Assembly: GCA_034408875.1 (NCBI GenBank)
Contig: JAWXCJ010000002.1
Coordinates: forward strand, 1-7,984
Length of the DNA stretch: 7,984 nt
Reading direction: 5' to 3'
Origin: JANNHK01 sp034408875
GTDB taxonomy: Bacteria; Actinomycetota; Acidimicrobiia; IMCC26256; PALSA-610
Shown: positions 1 through 5,661 of the stretch, piece by piece
Layout: each line of letters starts with the position of its first letter
Position numbering within the stretch: the stretch's first letter is position 1
Program-made: the position numbers and the translations under genes
The notes under the pieces: generated by a model
Told to the model about the DNA's origin: nothing
Seen by the model: the letters and a program-made list of their open reading frames with translations, nothing else
The model's database searches: none

Positions 1-1062
1 ACGGTGTTGCGGGTCGAGTCGAAGACGCGCCCCGACTTCCTGCGCGTGTACGCGCTCGGGCCGAACAACCCGCACGGGCTCGAAGGCGCACCCATGTACG
101 ACGGGCTCAACGTCGGCAAGCGCAACCTCGCGATCAACCTGAAGCACCCCGAAGCGGTCGACCTCGTGCGCGGGCTCGTCGTCGAGTGGGCCGACGCGGT
201 CGCCGAGAACTTCGCACCGCGCGCGATGAAGGGATTCGGTCTCGACTACGACGCGCTCGTCGAACTGCGGCCCGATCTCGTGATGATCAGCGCGTGTCTC
301 AACGGCCAGACCGGCCCCCACAAGGATTACCCGGGGTTCGGAGGCCAGGGCGCGGCGCTGTCGGGCTACAACGCGCTCACGGGGTGGCCCGACCGCGAAC
401 CGGTCGGCCCGCACGGCACGATCACCGACTCGCTCGCGCCGCGGTTCGTCGCGTCGGCGCTCGCCGCGGGCCTCCACTACCGGCGTCGCACCGGCGCAGG
501 CGTCTACCTCGACGTTTCGCAGGTCGAGACCGCGATCTGGTCGCTCACACCGTGGCTCCTCGACTACGCATTCGACGGCGTCACGCGGCTACGCGACGGC
601 AACAGCCATCGCGACGCCGTCGTACACGGCGCGTTCCCGTGTGCCGACGAGAGCGGCCTCGACGACCGTTGGGTCACCATCGCGTGCTGGACCGCCGACG
701 AAGCCGCCCGACTCGGCCAGATCGCCGGGACCGACGTCGCGGCGTGGACACGGACCCGCACGCGCGCCGAAGTAGCCCAGCAGCTGCAATCCGAAGGCAT
801 CGAAGCGGTGCCGGTGCTCGACTTCGGCGACCTGCACGACGACCCGCAACTCGCGCAACGCGGCCACTTCGAACGCCACGTGCACCCGTATCTCGGCGCC
901 GGGTTGTACGAGCGCAACGGTTTCCGGCTCGGTGCCGCCGCGAGCGCCTACGACCGTGCCGGCCCGACGTTGGGTCAGGACAACGACTGGGTGCTGCGCG
1001 ACGTGCTCGGCCTCGACGACGCGACGATCGCGCGCCTGCTCGAATCGGGCGCGGTCGAATAG
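1..1062 (+). CDS. CaiB/BaiF family III CoA-transferase, 5'-truncated by window start
   Basis: Family III CoA-transferases move CoA between carboxylic acids in the cytoplasm. The frame is open from base 1. The first visible residues, VLRVES followed by RPDFLR, match the 'E(V/L)IKVE' strand near residue 40 of the family, so about 30-45 residues lie outside the window and the GTG at 4 is not a real start. Seen in order: GLNVGKRNLAINLKHPE (usual 'NRGKRSVALDLK'), AENFAPRAMKGFGLDYD (usual 'VENFRPG..GLDY'), ISACLNGQTGP, and a GAGVYLDVSQVETA segment. In that segment the acidic residue at the catalytic Asp position of formyl-CoA transferase and CaiB is Glu (about residue 176 counted from base 1). The C-terminal GNSHRDAVVHGAFPC stretch resembles the second half of double-length actinobacterial CoA-transferases, so the full protein may be two-domain. 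The substrate cannot be read. The gene ends 5 bp from the convergent SDR gene. Confidence 0.9.
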   Translation, partial: TVLRVESKTRPDFLRVYALGPNNPHGLEGAPMYDGLNVGKRNLAINLKHPEAVDLVRGLVVEWADAVAENFAPRAMKGFGLDYDALVELRPDLVMISACLNGQTGPHKDYPGFGGQGAALSGYNALTGWPDREPVGPHGTITDSLAPRFVASALAAGLHYRRRTGAGVYLDVSQVETAIWSLTPWLLDYAFDGVTRLRDGNSHRDAVVHGAFPCADESGLDDRWVTIACWTADEAARLGQIAGTDVAAWTRTRTRAEVAQQLQSEGIEAVPVLDFGDLHDDPQLAQRGHFERHVHPYLGAGLYERNGFRLGAAASAYDRAGPTLGQDNDWVLRDVLGLDDATIARLLESGAVE

Positions 1063-1067
1063 CCCGC

Positions 1068-1801
1068 CTACGCGCCCGCGAGCATCTGCTCGCTCAGGGG
1101 GTCACACCCGTACCGCACCGGTCCCCCGTCGTCGAGGATCGCGTCGACCATGCGGCGGGCGGCTTCCGCGGGGGGTGTGTAGTAGCTCTTCACGTGCTTG
1201 CGCATCTCCCACATCTGCTGCGCGAGCTGCCGGTAGTTCGGGTCGTCGATCGCGGGCGACGGGCGATCCGATGTCGCGAGCATGTCGGTCTCGATCGGAC
1301 CGGGCATGATCTCGATGACGCGAATGCCGAACGGCGCGACCTCGGCCCGAAGCGACTCGCCGATCGCGCCGACGGCCGCCTTGCTCGCGCGGTACGCGCC
1401 GAGGAACGGCACCGGTGCGAGCACCGACGACGACGTGACGTTTGCGATCACACCACCGCCCGCGGCGCGCATGAGCGGCACCGCCCGCTTGGTCACTTCG
1501 ACGAGTCCGAACACGTTCGTCTCGAACAGCTTGCGCCACACCTCGGCCGGCATCGACTCGAGGGGCAGGTTCTCGTCTTCGACCCCGGCGTTGTTGACGA
1601 GCACGCGCAGGCCGTCGGGCAGGCGAATCGACTGGGGCGCGTTCACGTCGAGCCGTTGCACGCGCATGGACAGGTCCTTGCCCATTTCGGGGTCGCGCAT
1701 CGTCGCCACGACGTCGAACCCGCGCTCGGCCAACTCGATCGCCACGCCCGGCCGATACCCCGGCTGGCGCCCGTGACCACTGCGATACCGTCTGCGTTCA
1801 C
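1068..1801 (-). pseudogene. Short-chain dehydrogenase/reductase (SDR), frameshifted after the cofactor motif
   Basis: This is a classical SDR (NAD(P)-dependent oxidoreductase, Rossmann fold). The N-terminal 18 codons start at GTG 1801 and contain the dinucleotide motif TGASRGIG (residues 10-17). From 1745 the protein continues in another frame with VAIELAERGFDVV. Adding one base at about 1746 joins the two into a normal SDR of about 244 residues. In joined numbering it has NNAG (70-73), Asn96, catalytic Ser124, Tyr137 and Lys141 (GAYRASK), and a PGPIETDM loop. Without that base, the only frame carrying the catalytic residues starts at GTG 1745 and lacks the cofactor-binding glycines, so it should be inactive. 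GTG 1801 is preferred because the TG motif then sits at residue 10 and a TAnnnT box lies 7 nt upstream. It is divergent from the acyl-CoA dehydrogenase. The substrate is unknown. The break may be real decay or an assembly indel. Confidence 0.8.
1743..1750 (-). other. Probable single-base deletion (frameshift) in the SDR gene
   Basis: Read on the minus strand, the frame from GTG 1801 gives TGASRGIGR and then changes into meaningless WRSSWPS, while the next frame picks up VAIELAERGFDVV exactly where an SDR helix should follow. The local sequence is GGGCGTGGCG. One extra G (giving GCG GTG GCG) would restore Arg-Ala-Val-Ala-Ile. Confidence 0.75.
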
Positions 1802-1806
1802 CCGCC

Positions 1807-1812
1807 GAAGGG
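1807..1812 (+). promoter_or_regulatory. Shine-Dalgarno GAAGGG for the TTG start at 1820
   Basis: GAAGGG lies 7 nt upstream of TTG 1820. It supports that TTG as the start of the acyl-CoA dehydrogenase, together with the family-typical N-terminus MDLRFTAEQERFR. Confidence 0.55.
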
Positions 1813-1814
1813 TA
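1809..1814 (-). promoter_or_regulatory. -10-like box TACCCT, possible leaderless promoter of the SDR gene
   Basis: On the minus strand TACCCT is followed by 7 nt and then GTG (1801). There is no Shine-Dalgarno at the right distance. A transcript starting about 7 nt after the box would begin at the start codon, giving a leaderless mRNA as is common in actinobacteria. No clear -35 is seen. The box overlaps the ribosome binding site of the divergent acyl-CoA dehydrogenase. Confidence 0.35.
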
Positions 1815-1819
1815 ACGAG

Positions 1820-2983
1820 TTGGACCTGCGGTTCACAGCCGAACAAGAACGGTTCCGGGCCGACGCGCGCGCCTGGTTGTCCGACCGGCTCGACGGCCCG
1901 TTCGAAAAGGTGCGCGGGCGCGGCGGCCCCGGCGACGAGCACGACCTGTTCGACGAACGCTGCGAGTGGGAGCAGGAGCTCGGTCGCGACGGCTGGATCG
2001 GGCTCGGCTGGCCCGCCGAGTACGGCGGCCGGGGCGCGTCGCTCGTCGAGCAGATGATCTTCTACGAGGAATACGCCCGCGCGGGCGGGCCGGGGCGCGT
2101 CGGCATCGTCGGCGAAGGTCTGCTCGGTCCGACGATCGTGCACTTCGGCGACGACGCGCAGAAACGCCGGTTCCTGCCCGGGATCCTCGGCGGCACCGAG
2201 ATCTGGTGCCAGGGCTACTCCGAACCCGACGCCGGGTCCGATCTTGCCAACGTGCAGACGCGGGCCGAACGCGACGGCGACGAGTGGGTCGTGACCGGCC
2301 AGAAGGTGTGGACCTCACTCGCGCACTGGGCGCAATGGATCTTCGTGCTGTGCCGCACCGACCGCGACGCCCCGAAGCACAAGGGCATCTCATATCTCTT
2401 GATGCCGATGCAACAACCGGGCATCGAGATCCGCCCCATCGTGCAGATCACCGGGCACAGCGAGTTCAACGAGACGTTCTTCGACGGGGCGCGCACGCAC
2501 GTCGACAACGTCGTCGGCGAAGTCAACGGCGGGTGGCGGGTCGCCATGGGCACGCTCGCGTTCGAGCGGGGCGCGTCGACGCTGGGCCAGCAACTCGACT
2601 TCGAGAACGAGCTGCGCGCGGTCACGGACCTGGCGCGCGCCAACGGAAACACGTCCGACCCGGTCCTACGCCAGCGGCTCGCCGATGCGTGGATCACGCT
2701 GCGCATCATGCGCTACCACGCGCTGCGGACGCTTCCGATGATGGAACACGGCACGCTCACGCGCGAGACGTCGATCCACAAGCTGTTCTGGGCGTCGTTC
2801 CATCAACGCCTCGGCGAACTCGCGATCGACGTACTCGGGCCCGCCGGCGTCGCGGGCAACGACTCGCCCCTCGCCGGAGTCTTCCTCTACAGCCGGGCCG
2901 ACACCATCTACGGCGGCTCGAACGAGATCCAACGCAACGTGATCGGAGAACAGGCCTTGGGACTTCCGAGAGAACCACGATGA
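1820..2983 (+). CDS. fadE30: Acyl-CoA dehydrogenase, FadE30-like (steroid C/D-ring degradation)
   Basis: An FAD-dependent acyl-CoA dehydrogenase introduces an alpha,beta double bond into an acyl-CoA in the cytoplasm. The length, 387 residues, is normal. Seen: N-terminal helical domain with GLGWPAEYGGRG; first family signature GYSEPDAGSDLA (132-143); QKVWTSLAHWAQW; PIVQITG and FNETFFDGAR (beta domain); and TIYGGSNEIQRNVIGEQALGLPR near the C-terminus. The position of the MCAD catalytic Glu ('YEG') is Gly365. A Glu at 249 in TLAFERG sits where isovaleryl-CoA dehydrogenase and the mycobacterial steroid enzyme FadE26 carry theirs, so the active base is probably Glu249. From memory, these motifs match mycobacterial FadE30, which acts on a HIP-derived (propionyl-hexahydroindanone) CoA ester. 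The stop overlaps the next start (ATGA), so the two are translationally coupled. The pathway assignment rests on recalled similarity and gene order. General fatty-acid oxidation remains possible. Confidence 0.9.
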   Translation: MDLRFTAEQERFRADARAWLSDRLDGPFEKVRGRGGPGDEHDLFDERCEWEQELGRDGWIGLGWPAEYGGRGASLVEQMIFYEEYARAGGPGRVGIVGEGLLGPTIVHFGDDAQKRRFLPGILGGTEIWCQGYSEPDAGSDLANVQTRAERDGDEWVVTGQKVWTSLAHWAQWIFVLCRTDRDAPKHKGISYLLMPMQQPGIEIRPIVQITGHSEFNETFFDGARTHVDNVVGEVNGGWRVAMGTLAFERGASTLGQQLDFENELRAVTDLARANGNTSDPVLRQRLADAWITLRIMRYHALRTLPMMEHGTLTRETSIHKLFWASFHQRLGELAIDVLGPAGVAGNDSPLAGVFLYSRADTIYGGSNEIQRNVIGEQALGLPREPR

Positions 2984-3729
2984 GCCCGACCCGTCGACAT
3001 GGACTGCTCGAAGGCAAGACCGTGCTCGTCACCGCGGCCGCGGGGACAGGCATCGGGTTCGCGACTGCGAAACGCTGCGCCGAAGAAGGCGCGAGCGTCG
3101 CGATCAGCGACATTCACGAGCGCCGCCTGCGCGAGTCGGCCGAACAGATCGGCGCGTTCGGAGTCGTCGCCGACGTCACCTCGGAGGCCGACGTGCAACG
3201 GTTGTTCGACGAGGTGCTGCGCGAGTTCGGGCAGCTCGACGTCCTCGTCAACAACGCCGGGCTGGGCGGCACCGCCGCGCTCGTCGACATGACCGACGAG
3301 CAGTGGTCGAGAGTCCTCGACGTTTCGTTGACCGGCACCATGCGCATGACCCGCGCCGCGCTCCGCCTCATGAACGAGCAGGGCAGCGGCGCCATCGTGA
3401 ACAACGCGTCGGTGGTCGGCTGGCGGGCCCAAGCCGGGCAGTCGCACTACGCCGCCGCGAAAGCCGGGGTGATGGCCTTGACCCGCTGCGCCGCGGTGGA
3501 GGCGGCACCGTACGGCGTGCGGGTCAACGCAGTCGCGCCTTCGCTGGCGATGCACGCACATCTGGCGAAGGTCACGACCGAGGAGCTCCTCGCCGAGCTC
3601 ACCACGCGGGAGGCGTTCGGCCGGGCCGCCGAACCCGAGGAGATCGCGAACGTGATCGTCTTCCTCGCGAGTGACCTCGCCTCGTACATGACGGGCGAGG
3701 TCATCTCGGTGAGTTCGCAGCACCCCTGA
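2980..3729 (+). CDS. ipdF: Short-chain dehydrogenase, IpdF-like
   Basis: This 249-residue SDR starts at an ATG overlapping the acyl-CoA dehydrogenase stop (ATGA). The cofactor segment is VTAAAGTGIG (17-26): the usual TG of TGxxxGIG is replaced by Ala-Ala, as in the mycobacterial IpdF sequence I recall. It has NNAG (91-94), catalytic Ser144, Tyr157 and Lys161 (SHYAAAKAG), then VNNASVVGWRAQ, MALTRCAAVEAA, EAFGRAAEPEE and the C-terminal TGEVISVSSQ. These match IpdF (Rv3559c type), the KstR2-regulon oxidoreductase proposed to act on the 5-oxo/5-hydroxy group of HIP-CoA during degradation of the last two steroid rings. In mycobacteria the gene directly follows fadE30, as here. SDR membership is certain. 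The IpdF assignment is strong by motif and neighbour but not tested by search. A palindrome begins 3 bp after the stop. Confidence 0.9.
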   Translation: MSPTRRHGLLEGKTVLVTAAAGTGIGFATAKRCAEEGASVAISDIHERRLRESAEQIGAFGVVADVTSEADVQRLFDEVLREFGQLDVLVNNAGLGGTAALVDMTDEQWSRVLDVSLTGTMRMTRAALRLMNEQGSGAIVNNASVVGWRAQAGQSHYAAAKAGVMALTRCAAVEAAPYGVRVNAVAPSLAMHAHLAKVTTEELLAELTTREAFGRAAEPEEIANVIVFLASDLASYMTGEVISVSSQHP

Positions 3730-3732
3730 CGA

Positions 3733-3780
3733 TCCGTGGTCACCGATCTGCACACATACACCCAGATCGGTGACCACGGA
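3733..3780. repeat. Palindromic repeat copy 1 (perfect 18-bp stem, 12-nt loop)
   Basis: Left arm TCCGTGGTCACCGATCTG (3733-3750) is exactly complementary to the right arm (3763-3780), with loop CACACATACACC. The inner 44 bp (3735-3778) match copy 2 (4736-4779) at 35 of 44 positions without gaps. It begins 3 bp after the ipdF-like stop and could terminate that transcript, but no T-run follows. It is the left flank of the AbiEi/DUF559 gene. Confidence 0.9.
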
Positions 3781-3815
3781 GTCGGTGTCTCACCTACCTG
3801 CGAGGATTCACACCA

Positions 3816-3835
3816 CTTCCCGCCTACACGGGAGG
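3816..3835 (+). promoter_or_regulatory. Hairpin sequestering the Shine-Dalgarno of the AbiEi/DUF559 gene
   Basis: CTTCCCG (3816-3822) pairs with CGGGAGG (3829-3835) across a 6-nt loop CCTACA. This makes 7 pairs including one G-U. The Shine-Dalgarno GGGAGG (3830-3835), 6 nt before ATG 3842, is wholly inside the right arm. If the transcript starts upstream of 3816, the site would be masked, so translation may depend on opening the stem. Confidence 0.45.
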
Positions 3836-3841
3836 TTCGTC

Positions 3842-4774
3842 ATGTCGATCCGCCGCCTGCACGCTCACGGTCGTCGGCAGCACTCGCTCTTCACCTACGC
3901 CCAGGCAGTCGAGGCCGGCTTCTCCCACGAAGGCATACGGCGGCAGCTCTTGCGGGGCGCGTGGCAGGAACTCGAACCGCTCGTGTTCCGGGCATTACCG
4001 GCCGCGCCACCCACCTTCGAGCAACGCCTCCACGCCAAGATCCTGTCGGTCGGCGGCGTGGCCTTTGGCCGCAGCTCGGTCGCCCTGTACAAGATGATGC
4101 CGTCACCACGAGACGCCGAAGTCCTCGTCGCGCGGCCGGGACGGAACCGATCGCGTCCCGGGCTGCACAGCACGCGTTCGTTACCGCCCTCGGAAGTCAC
4201 GACGGTCGGAGGCATCCCGGCGACGATGCCCGGACGCTCGGTCATCGACGCGTGTGCAGCGTTGCCGCCGAGGCAATGCAACAACCTCGTCGACGCGGCC
4301 GTCGTGCGCCGACTCGTACGGCCGCACGGTCTGTTGAAGCGAGCGATCGAGTTGAACAACTCGAAGCGTCCCGGGTGCGCCAAGGTCATACGGGCTCTGG
4401 CGTCGCAACATCCCGGCCTCGACCGCGCCCGCAACGAGTGGGAGGCGCTCGTCGTGCGGTTGGCACGCGAGTTCGGCCTCCCCGATCCGGTGCTCAACTA
4501 TCCCGTCGTCGTCGGCGGGCAACGACGCCTGCTCGATGTCGCGTGGCCCGAACCCAAGGTCGATCTCGAGTTCGACGGATTCCAGAGCCACATGGTGCGC
4601 ACCGCGTTCGACGACGATCGAGTACGCCAGAACGCGTTGGTCGACGAAGAGTGGAAGGTCTTTCGGGCCACGTCGCAAACGCTGCGCGACGACCCGAGCA
4701 CGACGTTCACGCAGATCGCCACGGCGCTCGACCGTCGTGGTCACGGATCTGCACGCATGCGTGCAGTTTCGTGA
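3842..4774 (+). CDS. AbiEi-like winged-helix / DUF559 (Vsr-like nuclease fold) protein
   Basis: The protein is 310 residues. ATG 3842 is chosen over the earlier ATG 3770 because GGGAGG lies 6 nt upstream; 3770 falls inside the palindrome. Residues about 13-85 (HSLFTYAQAVEAGFSHEGIRR, then RGAWQELEPLVFRAL and FGRSSVALYKM) look like the AbiEi-type 'transcriptional regulator/antitoxin' winged helix. Residues about 205-300 look like a DUF559/Vsr-type PD-(D/E)xK domain: RRLLDVAWPE (Asp232), VDLEFDG (Glu243, Asp245), then FDDDRVRQNALVDEEWKVFRAT. Proteins with this two-part layout are common and uncharacterised in actinobacteria. AbiEi relatives repress their own operon and neutralise an AbiEii nucleotidyltransferase, but no AbiEii gene is adjacent. 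Role unknown: DNA-binding regulator, nuclease, or both. The last 12 residues (299-310) and the stop are encoded by palindrome copy 2, and a second copy lies upstream. Confidence 0.85.
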   Translation: MSIRRLHAHGRRQHSLFTYAQAVEAGFSHEGIRRQLLRGAWQELEPLVFRALPAAPPTFEQRLHAKILSVGGVAFGRSSVALYKMMPSPRDAEVLVARPGRNRSRPGLHSTRSLPPSEVTTVGGIPATMPGRSVIDACAALPPRQCNNLVDAAVVRRLVRPHGLLKRAIELNNSKRPGCAKVIRALASQHPGLDRARNEWEALVVRLAREFGLPDPVLNYPVVVGGQRRLLDVAWPEPKVDLEFDGFQSHMVRTAFDDDRVRQNALVDEEWKVFRATSQTLRDDPSTTFTQIATALDRRGHGSARMRAVS

Positions 4775-4779
4775 CCACG
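4736..4779. repeat. Palindromic repeat copy 2 (22-bp imperfect stem), spans the gene stop
   Basis: The two 22-nt halves pair throughout except one T-T mismatch (4748/4767) and one G-T wobble (4746/4769). The centre CTGCACGCATGCGTGCAG (4749-4766) is a perfect 18-bp palindrome. It matches copy 1 at 35 of 44 positions. It contains the stop TGA (4772-4774) of the AbiEi/DUF559 gene and ends 7 bp before the stop of the convergent SDR gene, so it could also act as a two-way terminator. No T-run follows on either side. Confidence 0.9.
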
Positions 4780-4786
4780 GCCCCTT

Positions 4787-5545
4787 CTACGTGGCGGCGT
4801 CCATGTATCTGGGGAGTTCGCCGCCGCCGTGTACAACGATGTTGGCGCCACTGACGTAGCGGGCCAGGGGCGACGCGAGGAACAGGCACACGTCGCCGAC
4901 GTCGCCGGGTTCGGCCATGCGGCCGAGCGGGACCGTCTCCCCTACCGCGCGGATGCCGGCTTCGTCGCCGTAGAAGAGGTGCGCCTGTTCGGTCACGACC
5001 AGGCCGACGGTCACCGCGTTCACGCGCACCTTGGGCGCGAACTCGACCGCCAGCGTCTGCGTGAGGTTGAGCAACCCGGCCTTGGCCGCGCCGTACGCGG
5101 CCGTATTCGGCGACGGGCGAATACCACTGACGCTCGCGATGTTGACGATGCTGCCGCCGTCGGGCTGGGTCTGCATCATCGCGTTGGCGCGCTGCGCGCA
5201 CGTCAACGGGGCAGTGAGATTGAGGGCGATGATCGACGCGTTGAACCGCGGCGACACCGTCGCCGTGTCCGACGGCGGCGCACCACCGGCGTTGTTGACA
5301 AGCACGTCGAGGCGGCCGTGGCGCTCACCGATCGTCGCGATCAGCGCGTCGACCTGCTCCGCCTCGCGCACGTCGGCCGCGACGAACTCGGTGCGTTCGG
5401 GCAGCGTCTCCGGTTCGGTGCGGCCGCACACGACGACACGCGCACCCGCGTCGGCGAAGCTCTGCGCAATCCCGCGCCCGACACCCCGGCCGCCACCGGT
5501 GACCAAGACCACGGCGCTGTCCATGCGCAGTGTCGATTCGCTCAT
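4787..5545 (-). CDS. Short-chain dehydrogenase/reductase, FabG-like SDR
   Basis: This intact 252-residue classical SDR has the cofactor motif TGGGRGVG (16-23), acidic Asp58 in AADV, NNAG (84-87), Asn109, and catalytic Ser138, Tyr151 and Lys155 (AAYGAAKAG). FLASPLARYVSGANIVVHGGGE at the end is the usual SDR C-terminus. Its last residues (GGGELPRYMDAAT) resemble a group of actinobacterial SDRs that I associate weakly with the steroid-degradation (KstR2) region, so a link to the FadE30/IpdF-like pair is possible but unproven. ATG 5545 is taken as start; ATG 5524 (Met8) is an alternative, equally close to the cofactor motif. No good Shine-Dalgarno is seen. TAGGGT (5555-5560, minus strand) lies 9 nt upstream as a possible -10 box. 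It is convergent with the AbiEi/DUF559 gene, 12 bp apart. Confidence 0.92.
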   Translation of the reverse strand: MSESTLRMDSAVVLVTGGGRGVGRGIAQSFADAGARVVVCGRTEPETLPERTEFVAADVREAEQVDALIATIGERHGRLDVLVNNAGGAPPSDTATVSPRFNASIIALNLTAPLTCAQRANAMMQTQPDGGSIVNIASVSGIRPSPNTAAYGAAKAGLLNLTQTLAVEFAPKVRVNAVTVGLVVTEQAHLFYGDEAGIRAVGETVPLGRMAEPGDVGDVCLFLASPLARYVSGANIVVHGGGELPRYMDAAT

Positions 5546-5554
5546 CGCCGATCG

Positions 5555-5560
5555 ACCCTA
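5555..5560 (-). promoter_or_regulatory. -10-like box TAGGGT upstream of the SDR gene
   Basis: Minus-strand TAGGGT sits 9 nt before ATG 5545. The fit to TAnnnT is minimal and no -35 is visible. It would give a leader of only 2-3 nt. Confidence 0.2.
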
Positions 5561-5577
5561 GCGGAGGCCCCGATGCG

Positions 5578-5583
5578 TACCAT
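5578..5583 (+). promoter_or_regulatory. -10-like box TACCAT, possible leaderless promoter of the GHKL gene
   Basis: TACCAT is followed by exactly 6 nt and ATG 5590. This is the same layout as TACAAT-6 nt-ATG before the antitoxin gene. There is no Shine-Dalgarno at working distance from ATG 5590. Confidence 0.35.
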
Positions 5584-5658
5584 TGCCCGATGCCTCCCGA
5601 GAAGGTCCGCCTCCGCATCGGCAACCTCGCCAAAGCCGTACTGGTCACCGGCCAGGCG

Positions 5659-5661
5659 TAA
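5659..5661 (+). other. In-frame TAA inside the GHKL ATPase gene
   Basis: TAA falls between VTGQA and QDPKDALNEF in one continuous frame, a place where related ATPases read roughly 'GQAYxDPxxAxNEFVSNA'. A single change from TAC or TAT (Tyr) would create it. No ATG, GTG or TTG lies between it and the N-box Glu33. Confidence 0.7.

Noticed and set aside
1740..1820. KstR2-type operator in front of the fadE30-like gene
   Set aside because: No AnCAAGnnCTTGnT-like palindrome could be found in the divergent region.
186..2057. Long open frame across the CoA-transferase and SDR region
   Set aside because: Arg/Pro-rich translation typical of off-frame GC-rich DNA; it crosses two well-supported genes, one of them antisense.
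1966..2979. Upstream extension of the ipdF-like frame through the acyl-CoA dehydrogenase gene
   Set aside because: The part before ATG 2980 is an Arg-rich shadow of the dehydrogenase; the family N-terminus fits ATG 2980.
3733..3780. Classical intrinsic terminator at the palindromes
   Set aside because: Neither copy is followed by a T-run. They may still stop transcription, but their shared sequence is better described as a repeat.
3770..3841. Earlier ATG (3770) for the AbiEi/DUF559 gene
   Set aside because: It lies in the right arm of palindrome copy 1, and the added 24 residues show no family features; ATG 3842 has a proper Shine-Dalgarno.
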